Source of the DNA: Clytia hemisphaerica
Taxonomy: Eukaryota; Cnidaria; Hydrozoa; Leptothecata; Clytiidae
Reading direction: 5' to 3'
DNA length: 64,000 nt
NCBI GenBank assembly: GCA_902728285.1
Contig: CACVBU010000852.1
Coordinates: 76,009 to 140,008, forward strand
A program made the position numbers and the translations under genes. The notes under the pieces were generated by a model that did no database searches, was not told where the DNA came from, and saw nothing but the letters and a program-made list of their open reading frames with translations. This document shows positions 1 through 13,154 of this stretch, piece after piece; position 1 is the first letter of the stretch; each line of letters begins with the position of its first letter.

Positions 1-2010
1 ACTATTTTTCTTATAAGCATTCGAAAGTATATAAGAGCACTCGTTCAAATTTGAAAATAACTAGTGGGTATCTTGACTGCAATCTAGGAGGCTGAGATTC
101 ACTTTGAAAGTGAATGTACCTTCATTCAGTTCAACCCTTGTCATGTAAGAATTAAGTAGATAAGAGTCAAGGAGCCTTCTGAATGTTAGCTAGGTATTGA
201 CTCTTAAATACACTATGGATAAGGTGAGAGTAGTCCGGCCTTTTTTTACCTAGTGGTTCTTGCTTGATTAACGCTCTCAGTCTAAAATCTGTGTGTCACT
301 GTTACTGTTAATATTACATAGTGTTTTTCCCATTTTATGGTCCCTTGGGTTTTTGTATCGTCGGCAAAGTAAGAAATATCTAACAACTAATAATATACAC
401 CATTGAAGGGAAAAGGTCATTTTGGACTAGCGGCTAAATTTTTGAAGTTCCTTATTGGCAAAAATTTTCTTAGGTAAAGGGGAGGGGGGGGCTTTTTATT
501 AAATTTTAAAGAGTTTTCTATTCATTCACCCCACATTATTCCAGCCACCCTCTATTAGGTACAAAGTTTCCTTTAGTATTACTTTTCTTTATGGGACTTC
601 AAACACTGAAACTTTATCAGGGGTAAAAATAAGCCTTCCTGAAGATACTCCAGTAATTTCTTTTTCAATTTCGATCCTGCATTCCCGGTCAAAAATGTGA
701 AATTATTGAAAATCTACGGTCAATGAGAGTACTTTTTAGAAGTTTCAGAGTACCTGGAGAAACTTCTAATGGTTTATCAATTTTCTTTATTCCTTATTGG
801 GGCGATACTCGAGGTTTACTGGACAGATATAGGTCCACTCAGAAAGTTTCAACCTCAGAACTTGTTCTTTGAAGCAGAGCTATAAAATTTATTTTAAAAT
901 GACATAGAATATCAAAAGGTAAAAAGTTTTCCCATTAGTTGGGCTATTTTTGAGGTTTACTAATTTGATGTTACAAAAATGCACTTGTAAACCTGTGTAA
1001 ATCTCGAATTGGAAGCCCATAAACGATCTAGTGTATCTAATTATATTATTGTATTTGAGTTATAGCAATTATAACTATTACTTTCAACATCAAGGCATGT
1101 CAACTTCCAATTTTGCACAAACTTCAAAAAGCAATATCAGTATCTAGTCTCATGAAAAGTGATACATATATCTAAAGAGACATATTCAGCCTAACCTTTT
1201 TAGCTTTCAGTAGTTAGTTAGCACCTTATTCTTTGTTTTGTTAACTAATAAACCTCAACAAAATATGTCAAAAACCCCCTAGTTTTCAAAATATTAACAT
1301 AGTTTGCAGATGGATTTCTACCCTTCCCTTTAATAGGGCTTTAATACCATTCCTTTTTACAAAATCTACCTACCGCCAGTGAAAAGTGTCATTTTTAGTG
1401 TTCTTCACATAGACAAAGTATCAATCCAGATCAATCACTTAATCTGGTCAGAAATTTTAAAAAATTGAAAAAGAAGCTTTTATTGCACATCTTCACAAAT
1501 CATTTAAGACTCCTCCCTTTGAAAATCTACTCCACCCTGATTTCTTACGCTTTCCTTTCCTTTCCTTCCAGTAGATGGTTTTTAAGGAGGCTCTAATCCC
1601 TTCAGAAAGGGGGGTTCACACTATGATTAATGAAAGTTTCCTTTTTTTAAAGTCATATTTCTAAAGAAGGATATATCTCTAAATTAATAGCAAGTTTAAT
1701 AAAACTACAGCATTGGCTTCACAAACTTGTTCTTGTATATTCAGAAAGTGAACTAGAGGCTAATTATACCCTAAGAAATGATAAAGATTAGTACCAGACG
1801 GTGAGATTGTCCTTAAAAATAGACAGTATCCTTTGAATAGCTTAGTTGCTTCATTTTCAAGATTTTCTGAAGTACAAATAGTTGCTCAGTTTCAAATTGC
1901 ACATCCAGTGATATATAATATGCCTATGTTTGGGTAAGAAAGATTTTAGTGCCTTGGGGAGGGGCCTTTGGAGAGGAGGGGCCTGGGGGAGACCTTATAT
2001 AGGCATCCCC
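1..2010. other. Gene-poor AT-rich DNA
   Basis: No open frame with family-like sequence and no clear repeat boundary is visible on either strand. Simple homopolymer runs occur. I see nothing here that I can name. Confidence 0.5.
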
Positions 2011-2254
2011 ACATTTTTTTGTTATATTCCATCATTTCCATAGGTTGGCCACTTTTGGGACAGTTTCAAGAAAATTGATTTCTAATATCATAAATTTCTA
2101 AAAATCTTATGTTGGCTTGAAAAGGTTCGTCCCAACATTTTTTTGTTATATTCCATAATTTCCATAGTTTGGCCACTTTTGGGAATGTTTCAAGAAAATT
2201 GATTTCTAATATCATAAATTTCTAAAAAATCTTACATTGGCTTGAAAAGGTTCG
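2011..2254. repeat. Two-copy tandem repeat, about 124 bp unit
   Basis: Two head-to-tail copies begin with ACATTTTTTTGTTATATTCC at 2011 and 2135 and end with AAAAGGTTCG. They differ at only a few bases, for example GGGACAG against GGGAATG in the middle, so the duplication is fairly recent. It lies directly before an open frame (2242-2571) that I do not accept as a gene. Confidence 0.8.
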
Positions 2255-3650
2255 CCCACCCCCTGAAAAGAAATTTAATAGAGCCGCCCGCTGTTCTTTC
2301 ACATTCTTTCACAATTTTTTCTTCGCACTGGAAAAATGTGGTTTTGAACCATGACCTTAGGATTTTGCCTGAAGCGAGACAGGGAGGGATGGGAATAGGG
2401 GGTGTTATCGCAAGGGCGAAAGGAAAAATTGTCGAAAGAAGTCAAGTGATTAATATCATATTCCTTGAAATGGGAATTCCCCTTGAGGAATTCCTAAGAG
2501 ATTTCTATTGTAATACCCCCGAAACAATCCCACAATGCATTGCTTTTTTAGAAAAATCAAAACTCCAATAAGATCTATCAAAACTCATTTAAGCCATTTT
2601 ATAGGTCACTAGAACAAGCCAAAAACAAAACTCAATGGTGTTTGTACGATCTTTATGTACTTTTATTGAATTCTAAATAAAAACTTTATTTGAACTAGAC
2701 CTAGGTTTTAAAAGAGATACAAGCAAAACTATCTACAGGTAATTCAACCTTGTTCTTGTGTATCCCAGGTTTTATTCACGCTACAAATACTCCACATCAA
2801 ATTCCCGCTTTCGTTTGACATTTGACAGCTCGTTACTAAAGACACCAAAAAGCCATGGGAATTTTTTATCAATAGACAATGCGCACAGAGTGAAGTGACA
2901 AACCTGAGATACACTTTGGTACAGAGTACAAAAATTAGGGCTGGTCATTAACCTTCATCATACGCGGCAATCTCATCGGTTGAAATTAAAAAAAAGACTT
3001 TCTGATGGAGCAGCTTACAAGCCATTGAGTTGAGAAGAAGAGACCACTTTCGTTTTTATTGCAGATTTTGAAAGAAACATTGCATGGGGAATATACTTCT
3101 GTCAATGTGTATTATGTGTCAACATTGTAAGCATTGTTAGACCTGCAAACTTGAGATGTCCATTTTGCGTGAGATAAAAATTTTGAAATTATATCCGAAA
3201 TTTGAGCCCAGTTTTCTGTTTTTCCAAAATCAGAAATCGGGGAAACTTTTTCTGAAAATCGGGAAAATCGAGGAAACATTTTTCCTGAAATTGGAAAATC
3301 GAGGAAATATTTGGGACGAGATGGAGCTTTTACAAGCTCTTATTTGATTTGGTTGGTCGTTAACCAGTAATAAAACAATTTTGTTACTTTTTCTAAAGAA
3401 CACATCCTTTTTATTACTTCAAATGACAAATTATTAAAGTATCTTATAAAAACTCCATCTCATCTGAAATATTTTTTCGGAAATACAACAAAGGGACACT
3501 TTTTTGCTAAATTTTGGGAAATCTGAGAAAGTTTTTTCAAAAATTACGTGAGACAATGTTGAAATGTGCCAGTTTCACGCTCAATGTGTGAGAGTACGCA
3601 GGTCTGCATTGTATTGTTGGAATAAGGAAAGAGCCTCCAGTCTAGCTAAT
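2255..3650. other. Intergenic; repeat fragment shared with 6.95-7.05 kb
   Basis: There is no supported gene. The stretch around 3045-3140 (CACTTTCGTTTTTATTGCAG, then a segment rich in TCAATGTGT and TGTCAAC) resembles 6945-7045, so it is part of a dispersed element. A run of GGAAA/GAAAATCG motifs lies at 3230-3310. Confidence 0.5.
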
Positions 3651-3654
3651 TGGC

Positions 3655-3785
3655 AGACAGTGTCAATCCAACGAATCAAACGCCGAATCAATTGAACGCA
3701 ATTGAACACAAACGAATAGTTGCAATTCGATTGTATTCGATTACGTTCGATTACGTTCGACTGATTCAATTGTATTAAATTTTAT
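3655..3785. repeat. Fragment of the GATTACGTTCGA foldback family
   Basis: It starts with CAGACAGTGTCAATCCAACG and runs through AATTGAACGCAATTGAACAC to GATTACGTTCGATTACGTTC. The start resembles the CCAGACGATGTCAATCGA terminus of the better preserved element at 11070. A second relic with GATTACGTTCGATTGG and an inverted terminus (GATTGACACCGTCTTG) lies at 7200-7400. Confidence 0.6.
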
Positions 3786-4224
3786 TCACTTTCATACGGC
3801 ACTTAAGCACTTGACCCTCCACGCTAAGGGACCATCGACAAAAGAAAATCTTTTTTTAACAGCCTCAGACTGTTAAGACTCTGACCCCCTCCCCCCCTTT
3901 CTCTTAACGGCCAAAAAATTCATGAGAACTTTTAAAGACCTGAAATTACCTTTCTCCTACATGTTATTTTGCGTTCTTTTTCTTCACTAACATTGAAATG
4001 ATGTACAATTGAAAAGTATGGTGGAAGCGGTGGATTGTATGGTTTCTTAGTATTTTTTAAGACTTTGGGACACTGCAAGGAGCTTCTATTGTAAGCGAGA
4101 TTTTCCTTCTTTTTTAACTATTTTTGACGACATAAGCGTTGACCCCCTCCCCCCTTACGGTCTTAAGCTGTAAAAAAAAAGGATTGCTGATTGTTGACAG
4201 CCCCTGCTGAAGAGCTCTAACGGA

Positions 4225-5000
4225 GTGATCCAATTTAATCGCAATGAACAGTGCAATATTGCAATCCCACGGAAATGCTTTCAAAACACCAGCTTTTTTC
4301 GAGTTTTGTCTCGATTACCCAAACGCTGCAATTTCGCGTAGGCTTAAGACTCAAGACTAGAACCCCTAATACGAGACATTTGGCTGACCGAAAAAAAATT
4401 ATCATCATCAATTTTGTCGATTGTCAGAATCTTTTACTCACTGGAAATACGCAACTTTTGGAAGTTTAATTTTTTTTCCGTTGTGCTTCATTTAAAAAAT
4501 GATGAAGATGAAAAGTTACCATTGATCCTGCAAGCAAAAAGAGGTATTCCGACTAGTCTATGAAAATGTGCTCGCGCGCAGCGAATAGAATATCTCGCAA
4601 ATTAATATATGCATAAAACTGACAAATTCCTTTCTTTTTTATTCTTAGGTGACGTCACCATCAATCATCAAAGACTTGACAGTAAGAACAATGGAGAACC
4701 AAATTTGGCAATGCATAATAATTATTACAAACGGCTGAGAAAATTTGTGTGACGCAAAATTTGCGCGATAAATGAAGCAGAACGAAGCGCTAGAAAAACG
4801 CCCACTGAAAATTGAAACTGGGAATTTATTGAATATTTCACTAATGAAGTATCAAACGTTTTGTTTTTTGTACTTCTTACAAATTCATAGTTTTTAAATA
4901 TTATTTTTTGAAAGTCAAAGGACAATCAAGGTGAATTTAAGATAATTGGGTGAATATTGGGCGGACAGGCGTTTTGCACATTCTGAGATCGGAAATTAGA
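4225..5000. repeat. Left arm of a long inverted repeat (partner 9577-10320)
   Basis: The arm reads GCGTAGGCTTAAGACTCAAG through AGGTGACGTCACCATCAATC to GGGCGGACAGGCGTTTTGCA. Its reverse complement, diverged by substitutions and small indels, is at 9577-10320. The enclosed 4.6 kb contains two further inverted-repeat elements. No transposase-like frame is visible, so this is a foldback-like non-autonomous element or two opposed copies of one repeat. Confidence 0.75.
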
Positions 5001-5939
5001 CAAATTAGAATATTAATTCATCATTTTGTTAATTTTATTTTTTGCGAAGGCAAAATGAATTTTTGTATTTTTGAATTAAGGAAATATAATGTAATATATC
5101 TATATATTAATCACCGTAGTCTGTAGTCTGTTTTTTGTGTGTCACTTTCGTTTTTGCAAGCAATTTTCTTTTGTTCTCGAAAAGATAGTTTTGATTGACA
5201 GATCGGATAGAGCTTGGTTCAGACTTTATTCAGTCTTTGTTTTGAAATTTAAAGCTCATCTACATTTAGTAATTTTAATTTCTGCCCATGCTTACCTTTT
5301 TCTCTCTTCTTTTGTTTTAAATGTTTTCGAATGTATTTAACGATCGTATTTATTAATGACATTCGAATTGTTTTCAAAACAAAACAATTTCATTTCATAG
5401 AAAAGAATATTTCAAATGTAAATCAAAACATAAAAATCAAAAAGTTTGTCGGACAGCAACAGCATTCAAATGGCGATATAAAGCATAAGAAAAAGCGTGT
5501 TCACCTCTTTCTTCCTATAAAAACATTCAAGTCGTTGTTACTGTTAAAAAGTGTATGTACTTCATTTTACATGTTTAAATCCGAAAAGTTATGACAAGGG
5601 TTAAAAATGCAACTTAGAATTGTCTATTTTTTTTTAATCTGATAAAAACAAAGAGTAGCACTATTCTTTAAGTGACTTTCCCACTTTTTCCTGGAGAATT
5701 GTCATTTCAACTGGACGGCATATTTAACACAAGCGAAGCGAGAAAAACAACTACCTGCAGAGTTGTTTCAAACGACACTGGTACAGTAACTTTTGACTTA
5801 AAAACAAAATTATGTCACAGGGGGAAGAGTACACGATCCAAATATGGTTAAAAGATAAGACGTTTTTTTCAACATCCAAAGGCCTTTTAGTGCGTCCAGC
5901 TACAGCTAAGCCGGCGTGCAACGTCGGGTACCGGCTAGT

Positions 5940-8090
5940 TATATTTAATTATTAATGCCAAAAGATATTTCTTTTAAAGAATAACCTGCTGTGTTGCTTC
6001 GACACTTATCCCCGGATTATTTTAGTAGGCACTTCAGTCACGTCACTAAAAACCACATATATGTTGAACCTGACTGACCAAAACAGTAATTACATAAATT
6101 ATTGTAGAAGTGAACGCTTGAAACAAATGTTTGGGAAATCAAAAAGACAACTTTTGTAAGGCAGTATAGACTTAAACTCTTATATCAGGATTACGGGATT
6201 TCCAGTACGGGCCGATTTTACTTTTGTTTTCAGTGGTTTCACTTTTGACTTCAAGCCAACATCTTAGCAACAGGGTGCTTGCCCATAGTTACATGGAATT
6301 GTGCAAAAAAATAACATAGAAAGTTTTCCAAATCCCCTATTTCAATTAAACCAATAAAAATGAAACTTTTCCATGTTTCACTTTTTTGCACCAATTCTTC
6401 AAAATGAAAATATTAAAGATTTAAAGTTCTTCTTTTAATCAATGATTTTTTACGGCACTTTGTTGACAATCTAACTCTCGCATCAAATTATCGCTTTTTT
6501 CAGTAAATTGAAGATGAGAAAAAACCTGAGCCTTAAGGGCTACTTAGACTACACAATATACTGACAAACAATATTTGACAATATAGTTTTCAGACCGGTA
6601 ATGTACGGAGTAAACAACAGGTACTCTATTATAAAAGGAATTTTCTTTCTTTGAAAATCCCCCTTTATTGCTAAAATATTGTAAATCGAGCTGACAAATA
6701 TTGTGGATACCTTATCAATATATATTGATTATATTGCCTGGCAATATATTGTGTAGTGTATGTAGCCCTTTAGGATCACAGATTGAAAAAAATATACGAA
6801 GGGTGGGATTTTACAGCTGCCCACCATGCAAAGCACAGAGAAGCCACGGGTGCCAAAAAGAAGGGCCGTTTGAAATGCAGCAACCTCATTGGTGGAAATT
6901 TGATAAACAGCTGCGAAGGAGCACCAGGAAGCAATCAGTAGAAGATATCACTTTCGTTTTTGTTATGCAGATTTCGATATAAACTTCTCTCAGTCAAGGA
7001 TTGTCTTGTCAATGTGTTGTGTCAACTTGTCAGCATTGTATTGTTGTAAAGGGAAAAGATAAATGAGGTAAGACTAGCCTAGTTTCTAATCCTGATATAG
7101 GAGTTTAAGTTTAGACTGAAAGGATGTTGAGTTTTGTGTATATCCCACTTTGTGATGCACTGATAAACAAAGATTAATAAAAAATGTATGACAATCAATC
7201 TAACCAATCGAAGATAGTCAACTATCAATCAAACCAATCTAACCTTCAAACGCAATTATTACCCAGGAATCAGCCATTCCATTGAGACTCAATTACGTTC
7301 GACAACCGAATCGCAATTATTCCATCGCGTTCGATTACGTTCGATTGGTTAGATTGCGATTTTTGTTCGAAGTTGTTCGATTGACACCGTCTTGTAATTG
7401 TCAACTGTCAGGGGAGCTTCAATAGAACACAAAAACAAAATTTCCCAAGATTTTTATTTTTTCATCATTGATAATTTCTTTCTGTTGATAGCTTTTCATT
7501 TGCAATTTGTATGAAACTAGCATAATATAGGTTCAAATTTTCCTGTAAAACCTCACCACAGCAATACACCTTTCCCGTAATTCAAACTTCTCAGAAATTG
7601 CCTGGGAAAATATGTGCGCTTCACCGTTGTGTATAAAATGGATAAAATTGTTTGGGAGGTAAACGAACGCCTGCGAGTGGTTAGGGAAAGTGGGTTTTCA
7701 GCTTCTAGCTTTTGATAGCGATCTTGTTTTGGCAAAAGATTTTCAGGGTGGTATAATATCATGAATAGATTGAACATACTAAAATTTGAGGGGATTTTGT
7801 TTGACAGAACTTAAGCAGTGCGTCACAAACCGCCGTATAAACAAAACTCAACATTCTCACAAAAGTTGTCTTTTTGATTTCCCAAACATTTGTCTATAGC
7901 GTTCACTTCCACAATAATTTATGTAAATTGCAATTTCGGTCAGTCCACAGTCTGCTTCAACATATACACGTGTTTTTATTTATGTGACCGAAGTGTCTAC
8001 TAAAACAATCCGGGGGTAAGTGGCAAAGCAACACAGCACAGCAGAATATTCGTAAAGTAAAGAAATATCTTTTGGTATTGACAATCAAAT
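5940..8090. mobile_element. Nested inverted-repeat element of about 2.1 kb
   Basis: The left arm (about 5950-6170, beginning ATTAATGCCAAAAGATATTT) and the right arm (about 7850-8090, ending AGATATTTCTTT in reverse orientation) match over about 220 bp, including TTGGGAAATCAAAAAGACAA. The inner part carries GATTACGTTCGA repeats near 7310-7380. No coding sequence of its own is visible. It sits inside the larger 4.2-10.3 kb inverted repeat, so it probably inserted later. Confidence 0.65.
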
Positions 8091-8127
8091 ATAATATAAT
8101 ATATTATATTATATTATATTATATTTC
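8090..8127. repeat. (ATATT)n microsatellite
   Basis: Tandem TATAT/ATATT units lie at the right edge of the nested 5.94-8.09 kb element. Confidence 0.8.
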
Positions 8128-9478
8128 CTTAAGAGCCATTTTCTGTAAGAATCAGGCAGGTCGAGGACAGTAAATTCTGTATCCTCTCCTCCTCTTAGAG
8201 TCCATCTGTAAGGCAGTATAACTTTCTTCAAAGTTCTTTTCTAGGTCTGTGTAGTATGTATAATGATAAAACAGTACAAAGGTATGAAATGCAAGAAGAG
8301 ACTTCCCTTCAAAGATCAATTGCAAATAATTTTTAGCATTTGAAAACAATGAAAAACAAGAGACTTAGCGTTTTTCCTTAGTGGTGAAATTTCTTGTCAA
8401 AAGCCTCATTTCACCTGTTAAAAGAACCTTCAACTTCTATGCTAAGTACCCCCACTTAATTTTCTCTTAGTATTTCCTCTGCAATAATGTTAAAAACATT
8501 AGAATCAATTTGATTTGATTTAGGGTTTTGCAACAAGCATCAGCCAAAGTTGCTTCCTCGTTACCTGTTGGGGTCTGCTATTTCTGTCTCTGCGACCCTA
8601 ATTTGCCCTAAAATTCAGTGAAAATTGTGTCCAAGAGTTTGATATTGCAATCTAAGACATTTACCATGGTTTGGAACCACTAGGAAACAGTTTGGAAAAT
8701 TTTGATAAAGCTGGATGCCTGGTTGCTAGGGAAAAACAATGCGTTGCTAAGGGAAAAATTGTCTAAGTCTTGATGACTTAAAAATATTTTCAAAGATAAA
8801 TTGTGCAAAAATGGTATTGGAGCACATGGGTTTGATTTTAGGATCAGGTAATATGGCCAAAACACTAACTAAAAATGGTTTGTTTTAGTGGTGGAACTTA
8901 GGGCCATGGCTTTAAAAGCTCATTGAAAATACTAAAAATTGAGCGAAAAGCTATCTTTAACCGCCATTTTAGGGCGTGGCCTTAAGTGTCACATGAAAAT
9001 TTTAATTGAAAGTTAAAGATGACCATAAAGACTTCAGAAAAATACAAAAATATCAATGTGACACTTGTGGCCAAGCCAGCTAATTGCTCTCAAAATCTAT
9101 TCAAAATTAGAAATGTTGTGATTTCAGGCAATGATTTCTAGCCATGGGGTCAAAAAAAATTTCTCAAAATGCCATTTTTTCAAAGTACCCATTGATTTCT
9201 TCCAGGAAAATATGTTTTGAAATGAATCTTAGGCTTGATCATGTCTAAAATTGCTCTTGAAGTCAAAGATTTATCAAAAGTGCACTTTTTTGGGCAAATT
9301 GGCCCAAATTTTAAAGGCCCATATCTTGGGAACGAAAAAAGATTTTTCAAAAAAATTTTTACAGGATGTTATTTTCATGTATTTGAGCAAAATATCCAAA
9401 AATTGGCAAAATCTGAGGATATCACTTCCTCAACCTGCCTGATTCTGCCTGATTTTTACAGAAAATGGCTCTTAATTC
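8128..9478. mobile_element. Inverted-repeat element with about 38 bp termini
   Basis: TTAAGAGCCATTTTCTGTAA plus AATCAGGCAGGTCGAGG at 8129-8165 is repeated as its reverse complement at about 9436-9475, ending AAAATGGCTCTTAA. The interior has no recognisable gene. It abuts the microsatellite and is enclosed by the 4.2-10.3 kb arms. Confidence 0.6.
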
Positions 9479-9576
9479 AAAAATCAAAAATTCATTTTTC
9501 ATTTGCGAAAAATAAAAATAAAATTAATAATGAATTAATATTACATACTAAGACGCCCCCATTTTTTACTCTCGTT

Positions 9577-10320
9577 TAATTTCCAATCTTGGAACGTGCA
9601 AAACGCCCGTCCGCCCAATATCCACCCAATCAGCTTAAATTCAACTTTAATTGTCCTTTGACTTTCAAAAAATAGTATTTAAAAATCATGAATTTATAAT
9701 AATTACAAAAAAACAAAAAGTTTGATACTTAATCAGTGAAATATTCAATAAATTCCTATTTTCAATTTTCAGTGGGTGTTTTTCTAGGGCTTCGTTTATC
9801 GTGCAATTTTTGCGTCACACAAACTTTCTCGGCCGCTCGTAATAATTATGCATTGCCAAATTTGGTTCTCCATTGTCAAGTCAGGATCAATGGTGACGTC
9901 ACCTAAGCATAAAAAAGAAAGGATTTTGTCAGTTTTATGCATCTATTAATTTGCGAGATATTCTATTTGCCGCGCGAGCGCACTTTTCGTAGACTAGTCG
10001 GAAAATTTTTTTATACTCGCGGGATTGATGGTAACTTTTCATCTTCGTTATTTTTAAAATGAAGCACAACCGAAAAAAAAGGAAACTTCATAAAGTTGCG
10101 TATTTCCAGTGAGTAAACGATTCTGGCAATTAACAAAATTGGAGATGATGATTTTTTTTCAGTCAGGCAAATGTCTCGTATTGGGGGTTCTAGTCTTGAC
10201 CCTTAAGCCTACGCGAGATTGAAGCGTTTGGGTAAACGAGACAAAACTCCAAAAAAGCTGGTGTTTTGAAGCGCTTCCGTGCCATCGAAAAATTGCTGTT
10301 TGTGACGCACTGTTAAGAAG
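9577..10320. repeat. Right arm of the long inverted repeat (partner 4225-5000)
   Basis: This is the reverse complement of the left arm. It includes CGCCCGTCCGCCCAATATCC, TGGTGACGTCACCTAAGCAT and TTGACCCTTAAGCCTACGCG. The arms differ at many positions, so the structure is old. Confidence 0.75.
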
Positions 10321-11069
10321 AGCTCAAAAAATCAACTTTCCCTAAAGAAACGCAGGCAAAATTGGGGTTTGTTTACCTCCAGAGATCAAATGGTAGACAG
10401 GAGGAGAACCATGGGAGAAACGTCCTGTATTTTTATAATCTGATGTATACAGGACGGGTATGACCTGTGCCTGGTATGGCACAGGGTATGGCAGTCATCG
10501 TAAAATTGTTCTATTCGTGTCACCCGCCCGCATCAAATTTTCTGCTGATTTTCCGGTGCGGAGATGCGGAAAAAAATCTGGGAAAAGCAATTTGTTCTTT
10601 TAAAGTATAGCTTTTTTCTCAATTGCTCTGACGACCAGCGAAAAATTGTTTTGCTCGCGTTACCACCCACCCCTGAGTTACTGGCGTGATTAAAAAAAAC
10701 CTGGGAATGTTTTTACCACCCGTCCGCCTGCATGCATTTTTAACACCCGTTGCGACACGAACAGAGCATTTTTTCGATGACCGCCTATGACCAAATTTGC
10801 CTCAAAAATTTTACAGTGGGAAATTCGAATTTAGCGCTGACCTCACTTTATACTAAAATAAAAACCATTTTTTAGCAGATTAAGGTCCTTTTGAACGCAG
10901 GTCATATTCACTGACATGTTTTTTGCCCGGGCATATAATCTATATATAATTCAAGATGGCGGAAGAAAAGCAGAAAGGTCTATCATAAAGTCCAACAAAC
11001 AAACTTAGTCAAACATTAATCAGACAACAACAAAGCTCAATCAAAGCGGCAAAAAGTTTTCCCAGATAA

Positions 11070-11911
11070 CCAGACGATGTCAATCGAGCGGAATCAAACG
11101 AAAATTCCAATCGAATCAATCGATTCAATCGAACGCAATCGAACGTATTCTGGGTAAAATTGGATTGATTTGATTGATATTCGATTACGTTCAATTGATA
11201 TTCGATTACGTTCAATTGATATTCGATTACGTTCTATCGATATTCGATTACGTTCGATTGATATTTGATTACGTTCGATTGATATTCGATTACGTTCAAT
11301 TGATATTCGATTACGTTCGATTACGTTCGATTGATATTCGATTACGTTCGATTGATATTCGATTATGTTTGATTGATATTCGATTATGTTCGATTGATAT
11401 TCGATTATGTTCGATTGATATTTGATTACGTTCGACTGCGTTCGACGGGTGGTCGATTAAATTAGATTCCAATTTACCTCAATTCCTTTCAATTTCGAGT
11501 GCCTCTTATTAGGGAGGTTAAGTATCGATATGATAGATAAATCAACGCAACGAACGGGCTTTGACACACAACCTGCAGTAAACATGTGGGCAGTGGGCCT
11601 GCATGATCTGCATTTTCTAGAATCCAGGCTAAAATGATTTATATCATCTCGTTTAACTCTTCAAATGTTGAGCGAGAATCAACGTTAATCAACAGAATCA
11701 ATTAGTCGAACCAGTCGAATGCATATAAGCCAACCGAACGTAGTCGAATCATGCATTGAATCAATCGAACACAATCGAATCAATCGAATCCAGGCACTAA
11801 TCGAACGCAATTGAATCAATCAAGTAAATCGTAATATTCGATTGGCACTCGATTGTGTTTGATTGCGTTCAATTGATTTGGCGTTCAATTCGTTCGATTG
11901 ACATCGTCTGG
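11070..11911. mobile_element. Foldback element built from GATTACGTTCGA motifs
   Basis: The termini are inverted: CCAGACGATGTCAATCGA at 11070-11087 against TCGATTGACATCGTCTGG ending at 11911. The interior consists of short AATCGAACG/CGTTCGATT units in both orientations plus the 21 bp array at 11174-11425. No protein-coding capacity is credible. Degraded relatives lie at 3655-3785 and 7200-7400. Confidence 0.75.
11174..11425. repeat. 21 bp tandem repeat, about 12 units
   Basis: Units of GATATTCGATTACGTTCGATT and close variants run head to tail. Because 21 is divisible by three, every unit keeps one frame and gives a low-complexity open frame that is not a gene. Confidence 0.9.
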
Positions 11912-13154
11912 ACCTGGAGATAAAGTTTTGAAAATGTAGCAAAATTTGAATAGAAACAAATTACCTAGCTATATCGCTAAATAAAAAATAGTCAAATTGC
12001 TTACAGATGTGGGCTTCACCAGACGTGACTTACAATCTGTTTGATTAGCATGAAGATGCGAAGGAGGCGGACAGGGAGAGGTTCTCAGTTCTTGGTTCTC
12101 AGCAGCTATCCCAGCAGCTTGAGCTCAGCTGACAGCTGACTTTCGCATGCAGGCTGTTGTTGTTTTGATTTACCCTTTTTAAAGAATGTTTACATGAAAA
12201 CAGAAATGTGTAAAATGCAGAACGACGGAATCGCACGCTTACGCCGCCCACCGACGCGCCAGCTTTGACGCCCTTCTATTTGACTCATCCTATTATCCTG
12301 TGTGCTACTGCTAAAGTAAGAGTATACATTTATTTTAAAGTCAAAATTATATACTGTTAGCTTAGAACCTTGGCTAAAGTAACCCCCGGATCAATGTAGT
12401 ATATTATATAATGCTGTTAGCCCGAAGGGCTACTAAGAAGCGAATCTCTATAATAACCTTTCTTTGGCAAAAAAAAGTAAATGAAGCCTTAGAATATACA
12501 CCGTATTTTTAAACGATGGATTGAATTTAGCGGTTTCTTTGTTTTTCGAGTGGTATATTTTTTTTAATCTAGCGGAAAATTTTACTTTCAACCTGGAATT
12601 TGCATAAAAACCACGGCCGCGCAGCTTAGTTAGAGGCGGATTACCACCACCAAGGAGGAAAAGGGGGAACATTTAAGGTGTGCACAAGGGAACAAAGAAG
12701 GTAATTTCGGTACCGTGAAGTGTACACACCTGCACTACCCATCAGGTAAAGACAGAGGGAATCCTCTTAATTAATTGTTTCGAGAGAAAACGAAACAATA
12801 ATGAAATCAATAATTACAGTAAAGGAATCACCATTATCATAAACCAGCTTGCGTGGCATTCCGTATCAGGAAATGGTTTTTAATTCAATTTGTTTTTTAA
12901 TTGGTAAATAATAAAGGATAAAATACTATGATATTACGAAAATGGGTCCAAAGCAAAAAGAAAATAACTGAAATTTCTGATAGCGCAAATTTCGCTTCCT
13001 GTCTTGATTGTCCATATCAGACAACTGAAAACCACTCTTCATCAATTAGGAAAAGTTTTCTTCTCATCATAATTGAAAACAGGAAAATATTTGTCTTGAC
13101 GACTTCTATTGCAATCCAAAGGCTTTCCTTACATTATCTCAAAGTGTTTCATAA
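11912..13154. other. Intergenic; carries a diverged dispersed repeat at about 12445-12665
   Basis: There is no supported gene. The minus-strand reading at 12448-12672 contains RGFYANSRLKVKF and LKK, similar to RGFYTNARMKIKS and LKK read on the plus strand at about 61068-61130. That suggests two old copies of one element-encoded segment. Confidence 0.45.

Noticed and set aside
2242-2571. 109-residue plus-strand frame
   Set aside because: It begins inside a tandem DNA repeat, shows no family motif, and has no splice partners. It could be an old element remnant at most.
11174-11425. Open frame with IFDYV repeats
   Set aside because: A by-product of the 21 bp tandem repeat; there is no start context or partner exon.
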